DNA of 6,464 bases from NCBI GenBank assembly GCA_021736545.1, contig JAIPFS010000086.1, forward strand, positions 1-6,464, read 5' to 3'. This document shows, piece by piece, positions 1 to 5,803 of the stretch; the first letter of the stretch is position 1, and every line of letters starts with the position of its first letter. Source of the DNA: Spirochaetia bacterium. Its GTDB lineage: Bacteria > Spirochaetota > Spirochaetia > PWKH01. The position numbers and the translations under genes are program-made. The notes under the pieces were generated by a model that was given only the letters and a program-made list of their open reading frames with translations, was not told the origin of the DNA and searched no databases.

Positions 1-149
1 GCACTGACAGCTTCAACAATAGTATCACGCTGATAAGCATCGCTTAGGAGGACCGGTGTTTTCTGCTGCAGTAAAGTAGGATTTGCTAAATCAATATCGC
101 CGCAGATAATGTAAAACTCTTCTAATAATTGTTTGTTCTTATGAGACAC
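1..149 (-). CDS. Hypothetical protein, 5' part only (continues beyond the left edge)
   Basis: A minus-strand reading frame stays open for 49 codons from a GTG at 149-147 to the window edge, while all three plus-strand frames here are closed by stops within the first 50 bases. The visible N-terminus begins VSHKNKQLLEEFYIICGD (first residue would be Met) and is mildly charged with no signal peptide or membrane segment. GTG is the only canonical start in this frame downstream of the predicted transcription start near 174; a weak GGA-type ribosome binding site lies about nine bases before it. A well-formed minus-strand promoter (181-209) sits directly upstream, which supports a real gene transcribed away from the coiled-coil gene. 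I do not recognise the family from 49 residues and assign no function. Confidence 0.55.
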   Translation of the reverse strand, partial: MSHKNKQLLEEFYIICGDIDLANPTLLQQKTPVLLSDAYQRDTIVEAVS

Positions 150-180
150 TACTGTTTTTCCACAATTGTCTGTTTTTATT

Positions 181-209
181 AGAATATAAACAGACTGTTT
201 CTTTGTCAA
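181..209 (-). promoter_or_regulatory. Promoter of the minus-strand gene
   Basis: Read on the minus strand, a perfect -35 hexamer TTGACA (209-204) is followed by a 17-bp spacer and the -10 hexamer TATTCT (186-181, 4/6 match to consensus). The predicted transcription start is near 174, about 25 bases before the GTG start at 149. The spacer is almost filled by a perfect palindrome (188-200), so the promoter is probably regulated. Confidence 0.6.
188..200. promoter_or_regulatory. Palindromic operator-like site inside the divergent promoter
   Basis: AAACAGACTGTTT is a perfect 6-1-6 inverted repeat. A further GTCTGTTT half-site at 168-175 pairs exactly with AAACAGAC at 188-195, so there are three related half-sites around the minus-strand -10 element. 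The position between -35 and -10 of the minus promoter, and just upstream of the plus-strand -35, is typical of a repressor or activator operator. The binding protein is unknown. The arrangement does not fit the LexA CTGT-N8-ACAG pattern. Confidence 0.45.
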
Positions 210-231
210 GGAAAGGGTAATGTGGTATGAT
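203..231 (+). promoter_or_regulatory. Promoter of the coiled-coil/mltG unit
   Basis: The plus strand has -35 TTGTCA (203-208, 5/6), a 17-bp spacer and -10 TATGAT (226-231, 5/6) preceded by a TGG extended -10 element (223-225). The predicted start of transcription is near 238. This -35 overlaps the -35 of the minus-strand promoter almost base for base, so the two promoters are divergent and back-to-back. It also rules out an ATG at 227, which lies inside the -10 element. Confidence 0.6.
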
Positions 232-256
232 ACAATGGTTGCAAAAGGAGATGAGG

Positions 257-1372
257 ATGGAAGAGAAACGTTCGCTTATTAATACATACCAGAAAGAAGT
301 TGCCAAGGTTCAGAAAATTCTCGAGCAGAACCTTGCAGACCTGGGGAAGGTAGTTTCTCCCCACATCAAACCTGAAGAATTTCCAGAAAAAGAGATATTG
401 GATCAGATCCTGGGTGTAGAAGGGGAAATAAAAAGGATTGATCGACTTATTGATGATATCCATAAAGCTGATCATGCAGTAAAAACATCAAAAGAGGAGA
501 TTTCGCAGATTGAACAGCGGCTTGCTTCTATTGAATTTGAAAAGAACTCGCTTTACAGTCGGATCGGAGTGATTGCTTATGAAGAGTACACTGCTGGAGA
601 GGCAAGTGAGGAATTTTCCCTTGTTTTCTCTGCAGTGATTCATCAGAATGCAAAGCTTACAAAGGTTCAGAAAGAGTTGAAGGATATCGAACTGAGGTAT
701 GTTGCTGCTTCCATTTTTGAGCGGGTCTCATTAAGGATGCGGCAGAAAAAAATGCGAAAAGAGATTGATCAGTTAAATGAAGATCGTGAACAGCTTTTCA
801 GAAAAGCCGGCAAACAGATCTGCACTTCAAAAATGATTAAAGATATTAAGAGCAAAACTGCTACGTCCCTTGCAGAGGAGTATACAAAGCTGGATAAGAA
901 TCAGGATTTGCTCAATAAACGGTTGGAAGAGAAGAAGTCTGATAAGTATAGAAATGAAGAAATGCTTTCTCATGCAGGAGTCTCGGAGAATCTGGATAAG
1001 CGGGTAGAAGAGCTTAATGAAAGTAAAGAGGTGCATGAAGCAAATATAAAGCAGCTCTACAGCAAGATTGGTTCGTATGTACTTGATCATCCGGATATTT
1101 ATAAGGATCTCAAGGATGATGAACTGAAGGATATTCTTGAACGTATTGGAGAATACAGGAAGAGAATTGAAGAGACAGAAAAGAAAATTAAAAAGCTGGA
1201 AACCGAGCTGAAAATAAGTGAATTGATGCAGATTATTGACAGGGATAAGCAGCTGGTGGACAACAAGCGGCAGCAGATCGAACAGATAAAGAGGGAAATT
1301 GTAGAAACTGAACGAAAAATCGATCAGAACAATGAAAAAATTTCGGAATATAAAAAAATCACTGACGAGTAG
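257..1372 (+). CDS. Long cytoplasmic coiled-coil protein of unknown function
   Basis: This 371-residue protein is rich in Lys, Glu, Ile and Leu, has no signal peptide or membrane segment, and is predicted to be mostly alpha-helical coiled coil, most clearly at about residues 75-98, 160-182, 205-232, 245-266 and 290-368. A motif of the type L-Y/F-x-x-I/A-G recurs at residues 99-104, 180-185 and 267-272, each time after a coiled-coil stretch, suggesting a threefold repeat of about 84 residues. I chose ATG 257 because AAGGAG (245-250) lies six bases upstream and the predicted promoter -10 covers the ATG at 227; ATG 251 abuts the ribosome binding site. The gene overlaps mltG by 41 bp, so the two are probably cotranscribed. 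A scaffold or envelope-linked role is possible from context, but I recognise no family and assign no function. Confidence 0.85.
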   Translation: MEEKRSLINTYQKEVAKVQKILEQNLADLGKVVSPHIKPEEFPEKEILDQILGVEGEIKRIDRLIDDIHKADHAVKTSKEEISQIEQRLASIEFEKNSLYSRIGVIAYEEYTAGEASEEFSLVFSAVIHQNAKLTKVQKELKDIELRYVAASIFERVSLRMRQKKMRKEIDQLNEDREQLFRKAGKQICTSKMIKDIKSKTATSLAEEYTKLDKNQDLLNKRLEEKKSDKYRNEEMLSHAGVSENLDKRVEELNESKEVHEANIKQLYSKIGSYVLDHPDIYKDLKDDELKDILERIGEYRKRIEETEKKIKKLETELKISELMQIIDRDKQLVDNKRQQIEQIKREIVETERKIDQNNEKISEYKKITDE

Positions 1373-2489
1373 AACGGCGGATAAATCGACAGAAAAACCG
1401 AAAGATAGAGAGGATTGGCCGGTAAACAAAAAAAAGAAGCCAAAGAAGAAAAAGAAAACATCCTTTACATTTAGAGATATTTGGAATTTTAGGAATGTTT
1501 GGTTTTATATCTTCTTTTTCGGCTTAATTTTTCTGGGAATCGGAACAGGTCTTATCTTGCGAAATGCTGGAGCCGGCCTTGGAGTGGTCTCAGGTTCTGA
1601 TCAGCAGCAGGCAGTTGAGATTACGGTTTCCAGAGGGCAGCCCGTGGATGTGACGGTGAGGAAGTTGAAAAGGGAAGGTATCATAAGCAGCCGCTTCTTA
1701 TTTAAACGCTACCTTATTTCGAAGGGGTTTGACACCCGGATCCAGGCAGGCAGTTATATCTTCCCTCAGGGCATAACCTTCAGGGAAGCCGCGGATATTC
1801 TTACTGCGGGGGAAGTCCAGTTTATTGATATCCATGTTTTTCCCGGTATGACTGTAAAAGAGCTGTATTCCCGTGTGAGCTCCTATTTTACTGATCTTTC
1901 ACTGGATGAATTTCTTTCCAAGGCCGATAAAGCTGCTGCAGAAAGAGGTTATCCCTTCATCGAAGGGCTGGTTTTTCCCGGCAGTTATCGTTTCTATCCG
2001 TACTCGCTATCTCCTGTTCAGGTTGTTTCAGCTATGATAGATCGATTTGAAGAAGCTCTAACTCCATATTGGAGTGATCTTCGTTCCTCCCCGTATACGG
2101 TGAATGAAGTTATTATCATTGCATCTATGGTTCAGCGAGAGACTGCAAATCATGAAGAGATGCCGTTTATTGCCGGAATTATCTACAACAGGCTTGAAAA
2201 AAATATGCCCTTGGGTATTGATGCTTCTACGCGGTATGAGCTGGATGACTGGTCGAATCCTTTGACGAAAGCACAGCTTGAAGCAGAGACTGCCTACAAT
2301 ACACGAAGAAAAAAGGGCTTGCCGCCGACTCCCATCGGCAGTCCGGGACATGAAGCGCTGAAGGCAGCCGTATATCCTGCTGAGACGGATTATCTGTATT
2401 ATCTGCACGATCGAAACGGCGGAATCCATTTCGGCAGAACCTACGAAGACCATCTTGAGAATAAAAACCGCTATCTGAGTACTCCATAA
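1332..2489 (+). CDS. mltG: Endolytic murein transglycosylase MltG (YceG-like)
   Basis: MltG is an inner-membrane enzyme that cleaves nascent peptidoglycan glycan strands and is thought to end their elongation. The 385-residue product has a short cytoplasmic part with a striking Lys-rich run (residues 33-42), one membrane helix at about 56-77, then a periplasmic region. A LysM-like subdomain spans about 95-160 and the YceG catalytic domain about 165-380. Family hallmarks are visible: VFPGSYRF (215-221 region), IIASMVQRETA with the conserved catalytic Glu at 270, INR-like YNRL (285-288), AYNT (321-324), GLPPTPIGSPG (329-339) and AVYPA. Length and domain order fit the family. ATG 1332 is the only canonical start ahead of the membrane helix, yet it has no clear Shine-Dalgarno sequence and lies 41 bp inside the upstream gene, so translational coupling is likely. 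Confidence 0.93.
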   Translation: MKKFRNIKKSLTSRTADKSTEKPKDREDWPVNKKKKPKKKKKTSFTFRDIWNFRNVWFYIFFFGLIFLGIGTGLILRNAGAGLGVVSGSDQQQAVEITVSRGQPVDVTVRKLKREGIISSRFLFKRYLISKGFDTRIQAGSYIFPQGITFREAADILTAGEVQFIDIHVFPGMTVKELYSRVSSYFTDLSLDEFLSKADKAAAERGYPFIEGLVFPGSYRFYPYSLSPVQVVSAMIDRFEEALTPYWSDLRSSPYTVNEVIIIASMVQRETANHEEMPFIAGIIYNRLEKNMPLGIDASTRYELDDWSNPLTKAQLEAETAYNTRRKKGLPPTPIGSPGHEALKAAVYPAETDYLYYLHDRNGGIHFGRTYEDHLENKNRYLSTP

Positions 2490-2499
2490 ACGCTGGCGG

Positions 2500-2547
2500 T
2501 TGGGTGGTTGGTTTGTTGGGTGGTTGGTTCGTTGGGTGGTTGGTTGA
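2500..2547 (+). repeat. Three tandem copies of a 16-bp G/T-rich repeat
   Basis: Units at 2500-2515, 2516-2531 and 2532-2547 share TTGGGTGGTTGGTT and differ only in their last two bases (TG, CG, GA). The array begins ten bases after the mltG stop. Each unit holds one GGG and two GG runs on the plus strand, enough for two-tetrad G-quadruplexes in DNA or in the mltG transcript. The period is not a multiple of three, so it is unlikely to be coding. No ordinary hairpin terminator was found after mltG. Confidence 0.85.
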
Positions 2548-2594
2548 AAAAGCTCATATTTTCTTAACGAAAGATTAGTCAGTTTATTAAAAAA

Positions 2595-2612
2595 ACATCA
2601 TAAAAATCTCAT
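2595..2612 (+). promoter_or_regulatory. Possible Pho box upstream of the alkaline phosphatase gene
   Basis: Two direct repeats, ACATCAT (2595-2601) and ATCTCAT (2606-2612), are separated by AAAA. This matches the 7-4-7 layout of the PhoB box (CTGTCAT, 4-bp AT linker, CTGTCAY), with the TCAT cores identical and 9 of 14 repeat bases matching. Related T-rich hexamers (TTAACG at 2564, TTAGTC at 2575, TTAAAA at 2587) continue upstream in nearly the same 11-bp phase. A candidate -10, TATCAA (2633-2638), lies 20 bases downstream, about ten more than in E. coli phoA, so the call is tentative. Confidence 0.35.
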
Positions 2613-2662
2613 AAGCAAAGGACACACTGCAGTATCAAAATTAATTTCTATAGGAGAAAAAA

Positions 2663-4189
2663 ATGAAAGATAGTGTGAAAAGAGTCCTTTCAGCTGCTCT
2701 TATTCTCTTGAGCGCTGCAGGATTTGCCGCAGCAGAGGGTGCACAGGAAGTATCTTCCACGACTGATCCAAGCGTTTCGGCAGTTGCAGGAGCGGCAGCT
2801 GAGAGTAATGTTAAACATGTGATTTTACTTATTGGTGACGGTATGGCGATGCCTCAGGTTTCCGCCACGGAGGCATATGTCGGTTCACGACTCGGAAAGC
2901 CTGTTGAAAAAACAGATTTTTCTCAATTCCCGGCACAGGGTATGATTACTACTTATGCCGCTGACCGGTTCATAACAGGATCTGCAGCTGCAGGAACTGC
3001 AATTGCAACGGGGTATAAAACATATATCAATGCCATCGGGGTGGGAACGGAAAAACAGCCGCTGAAAAATTTAGTTGAGTATTCTCAGGATAAAGATATG
3101 GCAACCGGTATTGTTACCAGCACAAGAATGACTCATGCTACTCCTGCAGTATTTGCTGCACATAATGAGCACCGTGGAAATGAAAATGAAATTGCTGCTG
3201 ATATGTCTGACAGCGGGGTTGATTATTTTGCAGGAGGCGGATATCGCCACTTTGTTTCAGCAGGCAGCGGACTCCCTTCAAAAAGAACAGATGGTCGGGA
3301 CCTTGTTGAAGAAATGGCAGATATGGGATATGAGACTTTTATAAGCGAAAGTGATACTCGCCGTTTTCTGGAATGGACCCCCCAGGCTGATGAAAAAGTG
3401 CTGGGACTCTTCTCTTATTCGCATCTTGATTATGATATAGATGATGCTGAACAGCCTTCTTTAGCTGAGCTTACGCGGAAGGGTATAGAACTGCTTTCTC
3501 AGGATGAAAATGGTTTTTTCATGATGGTAGAAAGCGGTAGAATTGACCATGCCTGTCATGCTAATGATGCTGTAACCGCAATTCAGGATACCATTGCTTT
3601 CAATGATGCTGTAGAGGAGGCTGTATCCTTCTATAATGAGCATCCCGAAGATACGCTTATTGTGGTAACTGCGGACCATGAAACGGGCGGTTTGACCCTC
3701 GGTTTTGCTGGAACTGGATACGAATCTGCATTTTCCGGGCTTCAGGAGCAGCATATTTCCTACGAGGGTTTTGATGCTGAAGTGCTCGGACCGTATAAAG
3801 ATGAACATTCAGTCTATTCAGCAGAACTTGAAGATTTGCTTCCTGCATTGGAAAACTACTTCGGTTTAACAGATCTTAACGAAAATGAATATGCACAGCT
3901 GGAAGAAGCACTGCAGAGAAGTTTGGGAGGAGAGATTGTACGACCGGCTTCCCAGAATGAGTACCTGCTTTACGGATACTATGAACCCTTCACAGTAACT
4001 GTTACCCATATCCTTAACCAACGTGCTGGTCTGGCTTGGACTTCTTATTCCCACACAGCTGTACCAGTTCCTACTTTTGCATTGGGTCCGAACGCTGGAC
4101 TCTTTCAGGGCTACTATGATAATACCGATATTTTTTGGAAAATTGCAGATATCATGAATTTTCCGATTTCAGCTGTCAGCAGTCGTTAA
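2663..4189 (+). CDS. Secreted alkaline phosphatase (PhoA family)
   Basis: The 508-residue product hydrolyses phosphate monoesters outside the cytoplasm. A Sec signal peptide occupies residues 1 to about 24 (positive start, hydrophobic core, cleavage likely after FAAA). In E. coli PhoA numbering given in brackets, the two-zinc/one-metal active site is visible: Asp59 (51), nucleophile Ser107 (102), Thr160 (155), Arg171 (166), Glu290 (322), Asp295 (327), His299 (331), Asp338-His339 (369-370) and His464 (412). His158 and His296 replace E. coli Asp153 and Lys328, as in many non-enteric and animal enzymes, and Gly106 replaces Asp101 beside the nucleophile. An extra region of about 100 residues (350-455) separates the DHETGG motif from the last His. 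AGGAG (2652-2656) fixes the start. Pho-box-like repeats upstream suggest phosphate control; a terminator follows, so it looks monocistronic. Confidence 0.93.
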   Translation: MKDSVKRVLSAALILLSAAGFAAAEGAQEVSSTTDPSVSAVAGAAAESNVKHVILLIGDGMAMPQVSATEAYVGSRLGKPVEKTDFSQFPAQGMITTYAADRFITGSAAAGTAIATGYKTYINAIGVGTEKQPLKNLVEYSQDKDMATGIVTSTRMTHATPAVFAAHNEHRGNENEIAADMSDSGVDYFAGGGYRHFVSAGSGLPSKRTDGRDLVEEMADMGYETFISESDTRRFLEWTPQADEKVLGLFSYSHLDYDIDDAEQPSLAELTRKGIELLSQDENGFFMMVESGRIDHACHANDAVTAIQDTIAFNDAVEEAVSFYNEHPEDTLIVVTADHETGGLTLGFAGTGYESAFSGLQEQHISYEGFDAEVLGPYKDEHSVYSAELEDLLPALENYFGLTDLNENEYAQLEEALQRSLGGEIVRPASQNEYLLYGYYEPFTVTVTHILNQRAGLAWTSYSHTAVPVPTFALGPNAGLFQGYYDNTDIFWKIADIMNFPISAVSSR

Positions 4190-4230
4190 AACTGATGACG
4201 GGAAAATCCTTCTGCAAGTAATTTCATCAG

Positions 4231-4268
4231 GGGAGAGACGGAGCAGTCTCTCCCTGTGTATTCTTTTT
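4231..4268 (+). terminator. Intrinsic terminator after the alkaline phosphatase gene
   Basis: A perfect 9-bp stem, GGGAGAGAC (4231-4239) with GTCTCTCCC (4246-4254), encloses a six-base loop and is followed by a T-rich tail (4255-4268, including five T in a row). It lies about 40 bases after the phosphatase stop and ends that transcription unit. Confidence 0.85.
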
Positions 4269-4339
4269 ACAGTGGCACAAAATTTAGAGATAGTTTGGAA
4301 GTAGACAAAAACTCATAAGATATTCAAGTAAATCTAGAT

Positions 4340-4353
4340 TTATATCGATATAA
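4340..4353. promoter_or_regulatory. Perfect 14-bp palindrome upstream of the YibE/F gene
   Basis: TTATATCGATATAA is fully self-complementary and lies about 95 bases before the start codon. It is flanked by two TCTAGA hexamers (4333-4338 and 4360-4365). It could be an operator, but its AT-rich composition makes a chance palindrome possible. I found no convincing sigma-70 hexamer pair in 4270-4447. Confidence 0.3.
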
Positions 4354-4447
4354 CGCTGTTCTAGAGTGAAAAATATTCTCTGAGGGACAGTAATGTAAAA
4401 CTTTTCAGCCTATCACTAAGTTTTAAGCCAGCAAAAATGAGGAAATA

Positions 4448-5599
4448 ATGAAGAATATCAAAGATACTATGAGACACATGGATAAAATACTTGTTGTCTT
4501 CATTGGACTAATTACCCTTTTCCTGCTGTTCATGCCGACGGGGTATGAACAGAATAACAGGAAAAATGTCATCTCACTACGTGGAAAGATAACTGAAGTT
4601 GACAATACTCAAGTGGAGCAGTATGGAATAATAAAAACAGGAGAACAGAAAGTTTCTATGCGAGTGCTGTCAATGAGTCATCGAGGAGAAATTCTGAAAG
4701 GGCAGAATCAGCTGGCTGGAAGACTTGAGCTGGATAAGATATTCAAGGAAGGGGATACTGCCCTCATCAATGCATCTGTTGATGACGATGGAAATATCAC
4801 ATCAGCTGTACCCTATGATCATTACCGTTTGACCATAGAGGTGATTCTGTTGGCTGTATTTATGCTTTTTCTTGTAATTTATGCAGGCTGGACAGGAGTT
4901 AAGGCCTTGTTTTCGTTTTTATTTACCGGCGTTCTTATTTGGAAAGTAATGATTCCTGGTTTTCTGAATGGCTATAACCCCATTCTGCTGACTGCAGGCA
5001 TTGTTATTATCCTTACCGGGGTTATCATTTTTCTCGTAGGCGGTTTCAAAAGACGGGGACTTAGCGCATTTCTCGGTGCTGTATCAGGAGTAGGTATTAC
5101 TGCAGCCATGTCCATCGGTTTTGGGAACTTCTTCTCTGTACACGGGGCTGTTAAGCCGTTTTCAGAGACGCTTTTATATTCCGGGTTTGCTCATCTTGAT
5201 TTAACGGCAATATTTATTTCCGGTATTTTTCTTGCAAATTCAGGAGCGGTGATGGACATAGCAATGGATATTTCGGCTTCCATGGAGGAGATTCGATACC
5301 ATCACCCGCGAATTGGGAGGAAGGAACTGATGATGTCAGGATTCAAGGTGGGACGAGCAGTTGTGGGAACAATGACTACAACGCTGTTATTAGCCTACTC
5401 AGGAGGTTTCACTGCTCTGCTGATGGTGTTTATGGCACAGGGAACCCCCATGGTTAATATGCTGAACTTAACGTATGTAAGTGCTGAGATCCTGCATACT
5501 CTTGTTGGAAGTTTCGGATTAGTGCTGGTTGCTCCTTTTACGGCAATTATTGGGTCATATATTTTTCAGGGCGGAACGGATTATCAAGATGCAGCATGA
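4448..5599 (+). CDS. YibE/F family multipass membrane protein
   Basis: The 383-residue protein has one N-terminal membrane helix (about 12-29), a mostly polar, beta-rich segment (31-127) probably outside the cytoplasm, and then seven or eight hydrophobic helices (about 128-147, 153-169, 179-199, 206-226, 250-268, 302-335 and 346-372). The family signature SGAVMDIAMDISASMEEI (265-282) identifies YibE/F (Pfam PF07907 family). Family members are putative permease-like proteins whose substrate is not established. The start has GAGG (4439-4442) five bases upstream. The gene lies between the phosphatase terminator and the promoter of the Fur-family gene, so it appears to be its own unit. No residue was seen that would define a substrate; transport is inferred only from topology. 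Confidence 0.88.
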   Translation: MKNIKDTMRHMDKILVVFIGLITLFLLFMPTGYEQNNRKNVISLRGKITEVDNTQVEQYGIIKTGEQKVSMRVLSMSHRGEILKGQNQLAGRLELDKIFKEGDTALINASVDDDGNITSAVPYDHYRLTIEVILLAVFMLFLVIYAGWTGVKALFSFLFTGVLIWKVMIPGFLNGYNPILLTAGIVIILTGVIIFLVGGFKRRGLSAFLGAVSGVGITAAMSIGFGNFFSVHGAVKPFSETLLYSGFAHLDLTAIFISGIFLANSGAVMDIAMDISASMEEIRYHHPRIGRKELMMSGFKVGRAVVGTMTTTLLLAYSGGFTALLMVFMAQGTPMVNMLNLTYVSAEILHTLVGSFGLVLVAPFTAIIGSYIFQGGTDYQDAA

Positions 5600-5692
5600 T
5601 ATCAATTGAGAGATTTTATTACGCCGGATAAGGCTTAATTTGGGGCTATCTGTTTCCCTTTTCATCGGAAAAATGTTTGATAGGTTTGTTCT

Positions 5693-5716
5693 GTTCCTTG
5701 TTAGGTTCCTTGTTAC
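5693..5716 (+). repeat. Two tandem copies of a 12-bp repeat
   Basis: GTTCCTTGTTAG (5693-5704) is followed at once by GTTCCTTGTTAC (5705-5716), differing only in the last base. The pair ends ten bases before the -35 element of the Fur-family promoter, a place where an activator could bind; equally it may be a neutral duplication. Confidence 0.7.
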
Positions 5717-5726
5717 GTAAAATGGC

Positions 5727-5755
5727 TTGACAGATGGATGCAATCCTGGTATATT
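5727..5755 (+). promoter_or_regulatory. Strong sigma-70-like promoter of the Fur-family gene
   Basis: A perfect -35 TTGACA (5727-5732), a 17-bp spacer and -10 TATATT (5750-5755, 5/6) with a TGG extended -10 (5747-5749). The predicted transcription start is near 5762, leaving a leader of about 42 bases before ATG 5804. Confidence 0.8.
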
Positions 5756-5767
5756 GTTATTGAGAAT

Positions 5768-5780
5768 TGATTGATAATCA
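5768..5780. promoter_or_regulatory. Operator-like dyad at the start of the Fur-family transcript
   Basis: TGATT-GAT-AATCA is a perfect 5-3-5 inverted repeat just downstream of the predicted transcription start. It contains GATAATCA, the kind of hexamer found in Fur boxes and also present in the site at 6351-6369. A repressor bound here would block the promoter, so negative autoregulation by the encoded regulator is a reasonable inference. The match to the full 19-bp Fur box is incomplete. Confidence 0.45.
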
Positions 5781-5803
5781 CATCTGTTCAGGGAGAAGCT
5801 TAT

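Noticed and set aside
168..200. LexA (SOS box) reading of the CTGT/ACAG motifs in the divergent promoter
   Set aside because: The CTGT to ACAG distance is 15 bases, not the 8 of the proteobacterial box, and the tighter pair is in the opposite orientation.
827..1429. A 200-codon open frame on the minus strand opposite the coiled-coil gene
   Set aside because: Its Phe/Leu/Ile-rich translation is what the complement of a Lys/Glu-rich coding strand gives; it has no ribosome binding site or promoter, and the plus-strand gene is well supported.
2058..2453. Minus-strand open frames opposite the end of mltG
   Set aside because: They lie fully within the conserved MltG catalytic domain in other frames and show no recognisable protein features.
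3461..3848. Two minus-strand open frames opposite the alkaline phosphatase gene
   Set aside because: They overlap each other and the conserved catalytic motifs of the phosphatase; they are shadows of that gene.
4437..4448. Four-codon frame ATG AGG AAA TAA overlapping the yibE/F start as a leader peptide
   Set aside because: It is formed by the ribosome binding site itself and is too short to judge; coincidence is the simpler reading.
5618..5639. Imperfect hairpin after yibE/F as a terminator
   Set aside because: The stem ATTA-GCC/GGC-TAAT has a central mismatch and no T run follows, so it does not meet the usual intrinsic terminator pattern.
5771..5803. TTG at 5771 as an alternative start of the Fur-family gene
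   Set aside because: It lies within the dyad about nine bases after the predicted transcription start and has no ribosome binding site, while ATG 5804 has a good one.
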